From contig JARGXX010000095.1 of NCBI GenBank assembly GCA_030374765.1, positions 1,488,001 to 1,552,000 of the forward strand: a DNA stretch of 64,000 bases. The letters run 5' to 3'. This stretch comes from Agarophyton chilense (lineage: Eukaryota; Rhodophyta; Florideophyceae; Gracilariales; Gracilariaceae). A program made the position numbers and the translations under genes. Shown in pieces: positions 44,939-56,039 of the stretch; the first letter of the stretch is position 1; the number at the start of each line of letters is the position of its first letter. A model generated the notes under the pieces. It was given only the letters and a program-made list of their open reading frames with translations, did not search any database and was not told the origin of the DNA.

Positions 44939-46712
44939 ATGGATGCGGATGCCGGGTCCAACTTGTTTCAAGCCTCTTATGGAGATGTGCCTTCGAAGGC
45001 TCCGTCCAATTTTGGTGGTCATGTTGCGCAGTACGCTACTTCACTCTGCCCGTACCGTTCAATCTCTACACCGTATATCGGGTTCCGTTCAGTACCGCTC
45101 CCGCAGCCATTTCTGGCTCTGATTCAGAGCGTGGCTTATGTACCTTCCGTTACTGGGATCTGAGCGCCATCTCTTCGTCTTCAGTGGAGCTTTCTGCTTC
45201 CAGCAGACGTTCTTGGACGAGATCTACTGGACAACTTGGAACTATTTGTGCAAGCGCCATGGTTTGATCCAATTTGGACTCGCTATAACGCCTCAATCCA
45301 ATAATATATCTATGGTTGATATTTTGCCGACGGGATTCCAGATCACGCTAAATACAGCGACGCCTATTCGAACCACAATACTTTGCAAAACAACGCCATT
45401 GCGCGACATGCCACAGAGACGCTTTCCGAAACCCATATGCGTTTCATGAAGCTGAGATACCCGCGGTTTCCCCGGTATAGAAGTACGGTTTTCTTCTTGC
45501 TGAGTTGGGAACTAGATACCTGGAAAGCCCCTACCTAGTATGAATGTTTCTCGTACATCGAGACCATCGTCGCAGTCGATATTAGCGGTTGACACGGTGT
45601 AGCAGGTGTAAATGACACTTCTCTCTGCTTCTGACAACCTGATCTTCATATGAAGTTCAGCCTCTTCCGAAGCGTGATATTCAGTTTGGGGAATATCTTC
45701 GTTAGAAACGTCATACTCGATCAGGATTGGGCTATTTCGTGCTGTATCAAATGATTGAGGTTAACCGCCCCTGGCGGAACGCGCGCTTCAGGCGTTATTT
45801 CGATACATCGGAACAAGGGGTGAGGATCGGGAATCCTCGTGGTTGCCTTGTTGAGCTCTAACCGGCGATGTCCTGTATTGAACCCTTTTTCGTAAAAGAT
45901 CCGTCCTCTGGATATTAGACGGTAGTTTATACCGAGCTTATAGCTAAGATAGCCGTCTTTTTTTGGAATGCTTATGGTACCGTTAGAGTTTAGTACATGT
46001 CACTGACAGCATAAACTTATGCCACAGAACTCGATTTATCCCTGTCGTGGGATCTCGTGCGATCCATTCGGACTTCGTCCATCTTGTCGATTTGATCGGC
46101 AGCGTCGATAGGTCTACAGGCGGAACTGAACAATACGTTCGCGGAACCCGTGCAAGATTTCACGATCATTCGCCTGCGAAAATAGAATATGTGGGAGAGT
46201 CTGTTTTGAATAAGGCCTGAACGCGCCAGTTTATTACCTCCGAGCAAGCTCGCTTTCTTTAGGAAATCCGACGTGACACGCCACTGATCCAGCTGACTGG
46301 ATACGTATACGACGTCACTCCATCAGAGAACGGAGAGAAACGCTACGAAGGAGCGCCGGGAGTAGACGAGACGCTCAACTCAGTTACGACTACGAGACCA
46401 AACTAGCGGGCGTGACGTCCTTCTTCGATCAATATGTAGCAGTGGGAGTGGCTCAGAAGTACTTCCATTGGTATACTTCGCACTCGACTGCAGTGCCGGT
46501 CGAGGATCAGGGTTTGGAATCGCTATCGTGGTGTTATTCTGATGCGAGCTTTCCCATGGACCAGATTTACGGTGATCGCGCCCAGCTTTTTGGGAATGTG
46601 CGTGATTGCACCTCCTTTTGATGGCTCTAGAAGACTTCTCGTCAAAACTGTAGTATTTTGCTTTGTCGGCCGAATCGATAATTTATGACAAAGTTGCTTT
46701 TGGAACTCATAA
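44939..46712 (+). pseudogene. Decayed unknown gene between the inverted arms
   Basis: Begins at an ATG at 44939 (MDADAGSNLFQASYGDVPSK). Protein-like pieces with stops and frame changes follow: about 45180-45290 (DLLDNLELFVQAPWFDPIW), about 45340-45540 (ARHATETLSETHMRFMKLRY), about 46020-46410, and 46412-46621 (FDQYVAVGVAQKYFHWYTS). After a frameshift at about 46600 it reaches VVFCFVG and DKVAFGTHK with a TGA near 46712, inside the right arm. The total would be about 590 codons. No known domain is recognised, and no zinc knuckle, polymerase or DDE motif is visible. A structural (capsid-like) protein of an endogenised element is one guess, but I have no motif for it. Confidence 0.35.
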
Positions 46713-47278
46713 GTGAGAAGTATGGTCACTAGATTGATGTGACGTGGCGAGCTGCATAAGATGCCTATAGCCTGGGTATTTTAGTGGAACACGTTTTGGC
46801 ACGGGTCGAGTACCTTGCCCGGGAGCGCGCATTTGCGAAAATTCTTACAAGAATGCCATATTGGCAACGGCGCATTTAGTGGCGCTCCGCGTTTCAAGCT
46901 TTACAATTCTTTATTACTAGAAGTCTATTTGGGACTATACCCGTATAGTGCATTGGATATGTGGCTGGCTACTGGGTAAAATTTACGTATTATTTGGGAC
47001 CCCACTCTGGTACACAATGTATAAGGACCAGAGATGGGCTTCGAATATAAAGTAAAGCAGACCACATGGGTAACATGACTCTTCTGTTCCTTGCTTATAA
47101 CTATTCAACCGGAGATCTCGACGAGCTATAATAGGGAGTCGGCGCATAAGTATTTGTCGAGCGGCGTCGTTTACAACGTCCTATCCACATTATACAGTGT
47201 AGTGTTCACCGTCGCAGGCGAGTAGCGACCTTACAACCCATTCCCAGCTCGCTGGTTTTGTAGCTCTACCACCTCTGT
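46637..47278. repeat. Right inverted arm
   Basis: Pairs with 44130-44783. It holds the end of the decayed gene and then about 560 bp of non-coding sequence. Because both arms carry the same gene 3' end plus 3' flank, the pair may be two head-to-head copies of one element, the left one truncated, rather than true terminal inverted repeats of a DNA transposon. Confidence 0.75.
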
Positions 47279-47749
47279 TTCCATAGCAGTAAGCCCCAGG
47301 TCAGCAGTCCGACCTCTCTTGAAGGTCTCTGCTGTTACCAAAAGAGCTGATACTACAAGTGTTCTTCCGACTTAGAACCACTCTGATTAGTTGCATCGAA
47401 TATTTCGTTCCTGGAACATGGATTCGATTTCGATAATTCAAATAAATGGAATGGCACTCTTCTAATTGATTTTCGAACCAACCCCGGAAAATTTTGGAAT
47501 TCATCGTGATTAACCACGCGGTCTAAAACTCAAGGGCACCATTTCGGTTCACGCCTGGACACCGATTTGGTATAGGATACTGAAGACGCGAATCCACTCG
47601 AGTACTGGACGCCTCGGTCCTGTGAGACCACTTCCGAAACCAAATCACGCCTTGTCTGTTGAAACCGGTGAACGACTTTATCTTCAAGCGATGTCATGCT
47701 TTCTCTCGGCGAATGATGAAAGAGATCTCTCGGACGTATAGGCCCCTGT
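47279..47749. other. No supported gene
   Basis: Only short frames. Sequence of mixed composition between the inverted-arm unit and the gag-like region. Confidence 0.4.
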
Positions 47750-49733
47750 GGCAGTGGCAGTTGAGCTCACCACAGGAGGTGTAACTTTCACTGAGGTCGT
47801 CGTACTTCAGGGTGAGGATAATTTGCCCCGGGAAGTGCGTCGTTTCAATTCTTAGTCAAGAACGTCGCGCCTGCGCATGATTGAGGTGGTATTGCAGATG
47901 AAGGCTCTTTTCGCTGGATTTGAACAGTTACGTTCTGCTCAAAAAGCACTCGTTCTTCAAAACCACGAGGAGCAGATGTCTGCATCAATCATAGCCGTAT
48001 GTTGAGATGGAAACCATTAATGGAAAGGTACTGAAATATGCCCGAAGCAATACTCGGCTAAAACGTGGACGTAAAAGAAGTCCTTACTCTACTTAACTAT
48101 CGTTTAGACTTCCTGGAAGCAGATGTTCATTTGTAGACTGCTGCCAAAACATTCGCGCTTAAAGACGATGGAGCTTTCTTTGGGGAAGCTCGTTCGAAAA
48201 ATTCCAAGTCTCGACTTAAGAAGCGGAAACCCGCTCAAGAGTCGAGAAAAAAAATCGTGAAGTGCAAAATATGACAAGAGTATTACTGATGATTCTGATG
48301 GTTTAATATGGCCAGATGACGACAACACCGATGGTTCTCATGAAAGGTCATGATCTCAGAAGAAGGTCACGTCTTCGTGGATATTGAGAAAGAAAGGGTC
48401 ACGTAACAGAGGATTTAAGGTGCTCAAGTGCACAACTCCATTGTATCGAAAGGTTGAAATACAGTTAGTACCTTCTAAAGGTGAAGAGCAAGAAGCGATT
48501 ACGAGGCAAAATTGGGAAAGTGAAGGACCACATTAAGCAATTGCAGATCGGTCTTAATGATTGTTCTTTTGATGAGAAACCCCACTCTCGTTATCGACTT
48601 TCTGAGTCGGCTCGTTGCGAAAGCAAACATTTTTGAGATGAGTGAGCCACAGGAATTAGTGTGTTTACCGCAATTTCAGAAACGCTTTGCCTTGGGGCAA
48701 TATCGTTTCGTTTTTAGATCTCTGACAGCCGATGAAGGCGAAGTTATATCTTCTTCGGAATGGGTACGGTACTTGTTGCGCAGTAACGTGTCTCTAAACG
48801 CAATGCATAAGGCGGTCCTGGACCTAAAGAACTTATCTCAAGGGTCTGATGAAAGCGAAGCCGAGAACAGCTCAAGGCTTACCAAATCTTCAGTCCGCTG
48901 CGGAAAAGTCCACTGGACGGTGGAAAAGATCACCTTAGACATGGAAGGGTTTGGTCCGAGTATCCTTACGTTGGTATCCCGGTACCGAGAAAAGAATGAA
49001 AAGGTCGCCTTTTCGAGTTTATTGCATTTTGCTCAAGCTGTGAGGTATGCGGTAAAAGTGCATGGTCACCCCCGCTGCTTGGTGGCTTTTGTTATCATTA
49101 GAAAAAGGGAGGATAGCTCCGCAAAAGTCCATATGCGCAGAAAACTGTTACATTTAGATTCTCCAGTGGACTCCTGACACTCCCCGTGGGCCCCAGTAGG
49201 AAGTTATCCGCAAAAGAAAACAGTTCGTTTCATAGAATACCTTGAATCAACCGTACCCACAGTGAACCTAAATTACTCGGAATCTCAAGACGAAGACACG
49301 CTTTTCACAATGGAGGGCAATCGCCCCATGTACCGTCCACATACGGTACCCCTACAAAGAGGATATAAGAATGGGCACCCTGAATGGGTGAATCCCCGTA
49401 TGAATCACCATTCACAACCTATGTTTTCCAACGGTCGTGACAGTATGATATGGTGTTCATGTCATGGCAAACACTATTTAAGTGCTGAAGGCATGCTTTC
49501 TGCAAAGGATCTGAATCGTGTCACTGAGAATTGTGAAGCGCTTTCGCGACAGGAAAGGAGCTACGTACCAGTCGGCAAGTATTACAGAGCCTAGATTTGG
49601 TTTTATCGGACACGATTGCCCAGGTCAGACCAGCCAGTTGTTCAGGGTGCTGAAATGGTGCGACACGGATCTCGATAGGAAGGGTCGCAATGGAGAGAAA
49701 TCAGCTCGTGCAGCCCGAAAAATAAGAAAGTGA
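47750..49733 (+). pseudogene. Decayed gag-like unknown coding region
   Basis: Protein-like pieces start near 47755 (a VAVAVELTTGG block, then MKALFAGFEQLRSAQKALV), pass a lysine-rich part near 48150-48270, and become a long frame at 48557-49594. That frame is broken by a single TGA at 49175-49177 and includes LPQFQKRFALGQYRFVF, SEWVRYLLRSNVSLNAMHKAV and FSSLLHFAQAVRYAVKVHG, then NGHPEWVNPRMNHHSQPMF and WCSCHGKHYLSAEGML. A different frame at 49518-49733 overlaps its end by 77 bases and is basic (RKGRNGEKSARAARKIRK). The helical middle and basic tail resemble retroelement Gag proteins, such as those of DIRS-like elements, but no signature motif is present. Function is not established. Confidence 0.35.
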
Positions 49734-50839
49734 GCCCGTAGGGGTTGAAAGTAGTCTATCCCTTAGTGCTGCCCAGGAGAGATCCCCTCCTTGCTACCAA
49801 GCTTAGAAGCCCGAGATTCTCTTGAGGACTCCTAACTGTTTACTGAACGGAATTAATCCGCCAGTTGAAAACTGAGTACTGTAGTGCAACGCCCTCGGCG
49901 ATATTCCCGTGTCGGACACTCATAAGTTAATATTGATACTCCTGTGGGAGATGCTCTACTTATGAGAAGAAAGCTGTAGGATTTTGGCGCTGTGGTAACG
50001 TGATATATTTAGAAGGCAGGGATCCCCGCTACAATGGGTCCCCACTTGAGGTGAACATTTATTAGAAATGCAGTAGTATAATAAGTGGCACTAAATTAGT
50101 TTATTTAATTTAATTTATTAGTATACTGGCCACAGTACAACAGTACTTGGGCTCCGGCGATCTCGCCGTCGCCATCACCAAGTAAATGGGTACAGGGTGT
50201 TCGGCTCTAATTTTGACTGCCTTTGCAGGATTACCACTCCCTTCGGAGGGTATCCGTATTGCCATCGGTTCATGTATCCCACCGGCATCTCTTACGGAGT
50301 GATTCTTACGACACCTTGCGTGTTTTCCCTGTTTATTTTATACTTATATTTTACTGTGTGTTACAGGTTTCTTCTCCTCCCAGTATTGGGTTGTTTCTTG
50401 GTTTGTTGTTCTTTCAACTGCTCTGTTGGAGTTTCCCCGTTTGTTTATTCCCTTATTTCCCCTGTTCGGAGGGTTGTCGGCATTGCTATCGTACACTGCA
50501 TACTCGGTTCTATCCTCACCTCCGTGGTATATCCTGAAGTCTCCGTGGAGTCACACCCACAGCTAGGGGATACGGAAGGCTCTACGCTGAATTCCCCTAA
50601 GAAGCTAGCAAGGCTTCGAACACCTTGAGTTTCTTTTCCCCTCGCGGGGTATTGCACTACAAGTACAGTTTCAATATAAGTTTTGACATCCCTGGAAAAG
50701 TTATACTTGTCTTTCAAAACGGGAAAATTAGCTCATCGTAATGACGATAAGGATTTATAAGGTCTTTGCTGGCCTCGGCTCTGAAATAAATCTGTTGACT
50801 CGTCAATTGAAAATCCTAGATACAGTTGATGGTCCAAAC
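49734..50839. other. Mostly non-coding; one hydrophobic ORF
   Basis: 50090-50130 is a very AT-rich run. A plus-strand frame at 50197-50628 (143 codons) has a strongly hydrophobic middle (VFSLFILYLYFTVCYRFLLL) that could span a membrane, but an overlapping frame is equally open and no homologue is recognised. I do not call a gene. Confidence 0.3.
50835..50839. repeat. Target site duplication of solo LTR 1 (left)
   Basis: caaac, repeated at 51285-51289 directly after the LTR. Confidence 0.88.
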
Positions 50840-51284
50840 TGTTAAGGAGCAATGATTACGGTTGAGTCATGTAAGCCGCCGGAGCCCGAGGTATCTGACA
50901 GACGCCATATGAACTGGCCGACCTCAGCTGGGTTCATTTAGATTATTAATTTATTTTAAGTAGTGTGATAAAATAGCTTTACAGTGCAAGGGAGATATCA
51001 GCGCCTCTCCGTTGATATTTATTTGGCTCGAGTGACGCTTCTCCCTTCGAATCAGGTAGGCACCGTTAGGATACTAAATTACACCCTTGGTTCATTAGTT
51101 CCATCACTTGGTCTCCAAGCCATAGTTTCCGTAGCTCCACTCTGCAGGACTACGCAGTAAACCCCCGCCCATTCCACCAAGTACTCTGAGAGTGCTGCCG
51201 TCAAGGGCACGGACCTTACAACCCGCTCTACCACGCTACCTCAGGTTGAGACCAGTACGCTGACCCACCATTCATTGCGTTACA
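50840..51284 (+). repeat. Solo LTR 1 of the gypsy A/B family
   Basis: 445 bp from TGTTAAGGAGC to GCGTTACA, aligning end to end with the LTRs of A and B. It is flanked by caaac on both sides with no internal region, so it was left by recombination between the two LTRs of a former full element. Confidence 0.93.
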
Positions 51285-51289
51285 CAAAC
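51285..51289. repeat. Target site duplication of solo LTR 1 (right)
   Basis: caaac, matching 50835-50839. Confidence 0.88.
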
Positions 51290-52154
51290 TCAATACAGGA
51301 ATATGAGCATTCCCCTGGCAACTTAGATCGTATCCGATATGGTTGCCTACCAGATATCCGGGACGCCAACAAAAAAGGTTGTGAAAACAATGGGAACAGT
51401 TTGACTTCTAGTGCGATTAAAACGCTTTGCAGTCCTTGTTGAGTTCATCGTTTGTAAGACGTTATCTATAACATCTTTTATGGGATGTTATTATTGTGAC
51501 AGGTTTGTCGAATCGATTGGCCTACGACGAAAACTAGTGGAAGTACATGATTGGTCAACGCTATAATTGACTGGAAGCCCTGTGACTGCTAGTGCTCTGT
51601 TAAGTCGTATACGTGGCTACGATTATCTCACGAAATTCTCTATTTCTCAAGTTGTGAAATATCTATACTGCCAGCATGCGATCCTCTATACGAGAGCCCT
51701 GAAAGATTGCTGACAAGGAATAGTAGGAGACCACGAAACTGCCATATCACACAAAGGTTTGGATGCAGAATAATATAGATCCAGCTCTTCAACTTTGTTT
51801 GATGCATGAAAGAATGTAAGATGCAGGGATTGCTCTCAATAATAGGGATCTTACAGAAGGAAATTTCCACAATTTAGCAATCGAAATTCGGCAATACATG
51901 TGCACCTTTCAAACAAATTACAGAATTGTTACGTGGTTCTGCGGTATATATTACTCAAATTTGAGGTTTTAGTGAACTCCTGTGAGCTCTTGTGCCTCTC
52001 ATCTGCCGCCACTTTTCTACCGCTGTCACTGTTCCGTTTCCTACATCGAACCCGGCACACTGCATTCCACCAAGCTACCCTCACGCCCCAACTCCTCGCA
52101 GATTTGAACCCTGCCTGAGGCCGTCCTGGCGCCAACCGCGCCGCTGCCTGAAGC
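51290..52154. other. No supported gene
   Basis: AT-rich, short frames only, up to the start of the Myb-like pseudogene. The 51929-52642 minus-strand frame is antisense to that gene and taken as its shadow. Confidence 0.4.
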
Positions 52155-52872
52155 ATGAAACAACAACACCTCGCGGCCGCTAGAGGCACAAGCAGTTTTC
52201 TCATGAGTACCGCCTTTCCTGCACCTGCCGTCGATCCCAACAGCATCGTAGCTTCATTCGCCTGCGCCGCCAACAATGTTGTCCCCAAACCTGCCCCCAC
52301 CAGGACCCCTCCAGCAGCTACCCCAACCGCTGTGGCGCCACATACTATTCCAATGACAAAAGCGGGGAGTCTCTCAAAGTTCTCCGCGGTCGAAGACTTG
52401 GTCCTTGTGCCGGAAGTGGCGGCTGGTAAGACCCACCTTTCATCCACAGGAGAGGCGAGGAAGCGTTTTGAGCTGGTGGCAAGCAAAGCGAACGCAACCA
52501 GGCGCTTGCCTACGCCGATGAGTTTGGAGGCCCTCAGAGATCGATATAAAAGACTCCAGGTGTATTTTGACGAAACTGATCGAGCCAAACGACAAATGAG
52601 TGGTATAGGAGGAGAGTGACTGCGATGGAGAAATGTTTGCACTCATGAAAGAAGGTCGTGATGAACTCGCCGCTGAGAAGAGTGCTAAAATGGAGAAGGA
52701 GGAGAAACAGGTGAAAATAAGAAACGACTGGGCGTTGTAATCCGCTTGCGCGCCACTGGGCGTGTCAGTGGAGACAAGTGAATTGGGAAGGAGACCAATG
52801 GGCTGTTGACGGTGAACGGGAAGGCGCTAGAAACGCATGGTCAAAAAGGGAGAGCATCATCAACGGACATGG

Positions 52873-52877
52873 AAGAG
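52873..52877. repeat. Target site duplication of solo LTR 2 (left)
   Basis: aagag, repeated at 53304-53308. Confidence 0.85.
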
Positions 52878-53303
52878 TGTATGGGAGCGATGATAACGGT
52901 TGAGATCTGTAAGCCGCCGGGCCCTGAGGTCTCTTACAGACGACACGTGGAAGGGTCGATCTCAGGTGGACTCATGTAGATTATTTATTTATTTTTTACA
53001 ATGCAAGGGAGATCCCAGTGCCTCGCCAGTACTATTTACTTGGCTCGAGTGACGCTTCTCCCTTAGAGTACGGTAGGCACCGTTAGGATACTAAATAACC
53101 CCCTTTGGTATACTAGTTCCCCCCCTATGATCTTTAAGCCATCGTTTCCTTAGCTCCAACCTGTAGGACTACGCTGTAAACACCAGCCCATTGCACCAAG
53201 TACTCTAAGAGTGCTGCCGTCAAGGATTCGAACCTTAGGACCCGCTCTACCACGCTACCACCGGTCAAGCCCCGTACGTTAACCCAGCCTTCATTGCGTT
53301 AAA
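52878..53303 (+). repeat. Solo LTR 2 of the gypsy A/B family
   Basis: 426 bp from TGTATGGGAGC to GCGTTAAA. It aligns with the other LTRs, with a short deletion of the usual gtgtaatag region at about 52995. It sits inside the Myb-like pseudogene, in the same orientation as that gene. Confidence 0.92.
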
Positions 53304-53308
53304 AAGAG
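53304..53308. repeat. Target site duplication of solo LTR 2 (right)
   Basis: aagag, matching 52873-52877. Confidence 0.85.
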
Positions 53309-53750
53309 GAGGGGGCGTTTGTAGAGACTTTGGAGATGGCGGCCATTGCGCGGATGGATATTGAGAGCAAGAAGTTCCATCTTGCACGTCTTTGATTTGA
53401 GGAGGAGATGGAGGAACGAAAGAGTGCGCGTGACCAGAGAAAAGAAGAGCAGGAGGCGGCCGCTTTGTTGGAGCTCAAGGAGAGAAGGCTGATGATAGAA
53501 GTGACGGATTAGGCCCTTGCGCTGCCAAGGGCGGGCAATGGCGACGACAGCCCGGGAATGGGTGGTGCAGATGCTCCGAGCCTAAGTCTATAGCAGGAGC
53601 GCCGATAAGAGCGAAGCTGCGCACCACCGATTGCGGGACGCGTTATCTGACCCTTTAATCTTTTCTCCCAGAGAGGAACTCATACAAGGAAGGTGGGTCG
53701 CATCTAAAGTAAATTTTTTTCTGTTTCTCGTAGAATCAATTGCGCACGTT

Positions 53751-54320
53751 TCAGAATAGTACGATAGCTAAATTAAGGGAATGTACAGGTATCTGTAAGA
53801 CACGAACTATTCTCGGGAAGACAACTGTCGTCAGGTAGGGTTTTACCTCCTTTAAGATCCACTCCACGGTGATTCTTGCGGACGACATTGCTATGTTGAA
53901 AGTATTGTTTTCTAAATTAAAGTCAGATCCCTGGAATGGGGCTTTTAGATGCCCAAAAAAGATAAATTCGCCGTCCCTTAGGAGGCAGTACTGCTCTTCC
54001 CAAACCAGAAACACATCTCTGAGTTGTGCAGCAGATCCAAACCTCGACAAAAGCGTCCAATCTTGGCGTCTTTCTTCAACCAGGCGGTTGAAGTGATAAA
54101 AAATACCACAGGCTGTGATAATGGCTTGCATTTGAAAGCAGGTCTTCTTTTATGTTCTCTATAGACAAGAATTTTCAGAACGAAGTCTTCAGGGCGAGAA
54201 ATCTCTATTGCAGTTCCATCGATATAATCAACGCAGTTTGACAGTGTTCTAATCTTCTATTTCGTTTTTTTAAAAGCTCAGTACGATACTCAAGATGCAG
54301 TATATCTTGCACTTTAAGGG
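53751..54320 (-). pseudogene. PIF/Harbinger-type DDE transposase remnant
   Basis: Reading downward from about 54320: KKRNRRLEHC, then DYIDGTAIEISRPE, which is the first catalytic aspartate block of this family (the IDGT box), then VYREHKRRPAFKC (the HKR block). A frameshift at about 54130 leads to QAIITACGIFYHFNRLVEERRQDWTLLSRFG, with the second aspartate in the position of the RRHD box (here RRQD), and SSARITVEWILKEVKPY, with the catalytic Glu in VEW. This order is that of DDE_4 superfamily transposases of PIF/Harbinger elements. The first 150 or so residues are not recoverable, and the C-terminus is degenerate. It converges on the Myb/SANT-like pseudogene. Confidence 0.75.
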
Positions 54321-55224
54321 CTTTTGAGCAGATGCCCGAGTTTGTAACCAAACTCGCCATTCATCTCTCAGAAAATCTTAGATAGTTGTGATTTCTGTTT
54401 TAGAAACGTTAAGTAGAGGTCAGTTCATCTTGGCGGCGTATAAAAACGCCTAAACCAAACTCATGTAGCCAGTAGATTTGTATTGAAATTTTTTTTTCTG
54501 GTCGTGTAGATGTCGGTCCTAGTTGTGATGAAATCTTTAATTTCAAGCAAATCACTCTTTAGAAACCTAAAGTGACGTAAAAATTGTTCATCACCCATGG
54601 TGTCAAATACTCGATTAAATAATCTTGTGAATATAAAACGATTGCGTTCCAGATAACAGAAATAGTTTTTTCTTCAAGCGCTGCACTTTTGAAAATAAAT
54701 AAAATGGAGTGTGTTGAACACGTCTTTTGTTGACTGGCGCTGTATCAAATGACGCAAGGGGTAGTCCAGAAACGAAAGCGACGGGCTGTCTTAGTTCTGT
54801 TCTCTCTTTTGAGAGATTCTTTGCGGGGCCCTAGCCTCTTGGATGCGCGCGGGTATCTTGGGGTGTGATGTGTGCACTTTGATGCTGTACCTTCACTATT
54901 GCTAATACTCACGTGAAGTCCAACCGTAAACGCTTCATCTTGGGCTTCAGTAATAGAGGTTTTTAACTAAGGAAAAATTTAGTTATTTATCTTCTATTAT
55001 AGCTGAACGCAATCTCGCTGTTTTAATTACGCATTTCAGTAGTGCTAAAACTTCTGATATTCAAAGATACGTGAAAATATAGCAAACGGGCTAGGATCCC
55101 GCGAACTACAACTCCCACTGTTTCTGGCAGGAAACCAAAACAGTTCTGCACGCACGTAGTGTCAAGGTTCCCCCCAACAGGGGTTAGCATCGGCATAGCA
55201 GCACATGCACCTTTAACCCTCACT
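54321..55224. other. Decayed sequence, no supported gene
   Basis: May hold the lost N-terminal part of the Harbinger-type transposase on the minus strand (a fragment near 54340-54360 reads DEWRVW), but stops are dense. 54950-55020 is AT-rich. Confidence 0.35.
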
Positions 55225-56039
55225 ATGGCATCCCCTGCAACCGCCTCCGTTCCCCCCGCTCGAGAACGCGCGGCCCTGGTGAAGACGACAGAGAAAGATG
55301 GCCGTTTCGTTTGCAACAAGATCGAAAAGGCGTTGATCATCAGGCAGCTCATGGCCCGCGATGCTCCACTCCAGGAGATGAAGACGCTGGAAGCTACTAG
55401 CGAAAAAGTCTCGCAGGCTTGCCGTACCCGTCACATCACGGATGATGTGATCGCCACACAGGTAAAGGATTATGAGATGTTCTGGCGTCGGTGGCACATG
55501 GAAAAAGAACAGAAGCGGCACGTGCAATATCTCGCGTCAACAGTTCGGAAGCTCTCCGAAGCCGTGAAGATTGCTGAACTTGTCTCTGACGACGATAATG
55601 ACACTCCACAGGCTGCTGTACGTTTCGGGCATAAAAAAGGGGACGCATAGCACATCCTAGACCAAGCTGCGATTTAGTACAAGCACCAGGCAAAATGACG
55701 TATCGAATCGACGGATGAGAACGCCGAAAAGGCCATGTCCTGCCAGCGAGAGTCTCGTAAAGAGAAGAAGCACCAAATCGAAAAGAAGAAGGCTGAGTAC
55801 GCGAACCAGAAATGGGAGCGAGAGAAGGAAAAGTTGCGTCGGATGCAAGAGCGCCGTGAAACAGACGTGCAAACCTTGAAGGCACAGACAATGACTGCAA
55901 CGCCGCGACAGCGAGCGTGAAAATAGCTGCACGCCAGTGTGAGAAGTTTGGAGCGTTTCCGTCCATGTACGAAGCGCGGTACACCTTTGCAAATCTGGAG
56001 CCAGCTCCTCCGCTGCCTGCACCGTTAGGAACGGAGTGA
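55225..56039 (+). pseudogene. Myb/SANT-like, coiled-coil protein pseudogene
   Basis: ATG at 55225 (MASPATASVPPARER); the frame is open from 55159. Residues about 25-110 read like a Myb/SANT-like domain: NKIEKALIIRQLMARDAPL, TLEATSEKVSQACRTR, HITDDVIATQVKDYEMFWRR. A stop (TAG at 55648) is followed in the same frame by two more (about 55675 and 55696). Then comes a long charged coiled coil (RKEKKHQIEKKKAEYANQKW) to a stop at 55920, and after a frame change an AARQCEKFGAFPSMYEARY tail ending at 56039. The layout is that of the 52155 gene, so the two may be relatives. The domain is assigned from pattern only. Confidence 0.5.

Larger units (their letters stand above)
52155..53580 (+). pseudogene. 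Myb/SANT-like accessory gene, split by a solo LTR
   Basis: ATG at 52155 (or 52203). A Pro/Ala-rich start is followed at about residues 75-140 by a Myb/SANT-like three-helix region: KFSAVEDLVLVPEVAAG, ARKRFELVASKANA, and SLEALRDRYKRLQVYFDE, then RQMSGIGGE and a stop at 52617-52619. A one-step frame change restores DGEMFALMKEGRDELAAEKS, a coiled-coil tail. The tail continues across the solo LTR at 52878-53303: removing it and one aagag copy joins TDMEE to EGAFVETLEMAAIARMDIES in one frame. Stops at about 53396 and 53510 break the rest. PIF/Harbinger transposons carry such a Myb-like DNA-binding partner of the transposase, and a Harbinger-type transposase relic converges on it from 54320. Confidence 0.6.

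Noticed and set aside
51929..52642. A 237-codon minus-strand frame
   Set aside because: Antisense to the Myb/SANT-like gene, whose coding sense is supported by the helix pattern and by continuity across the solo LTR.
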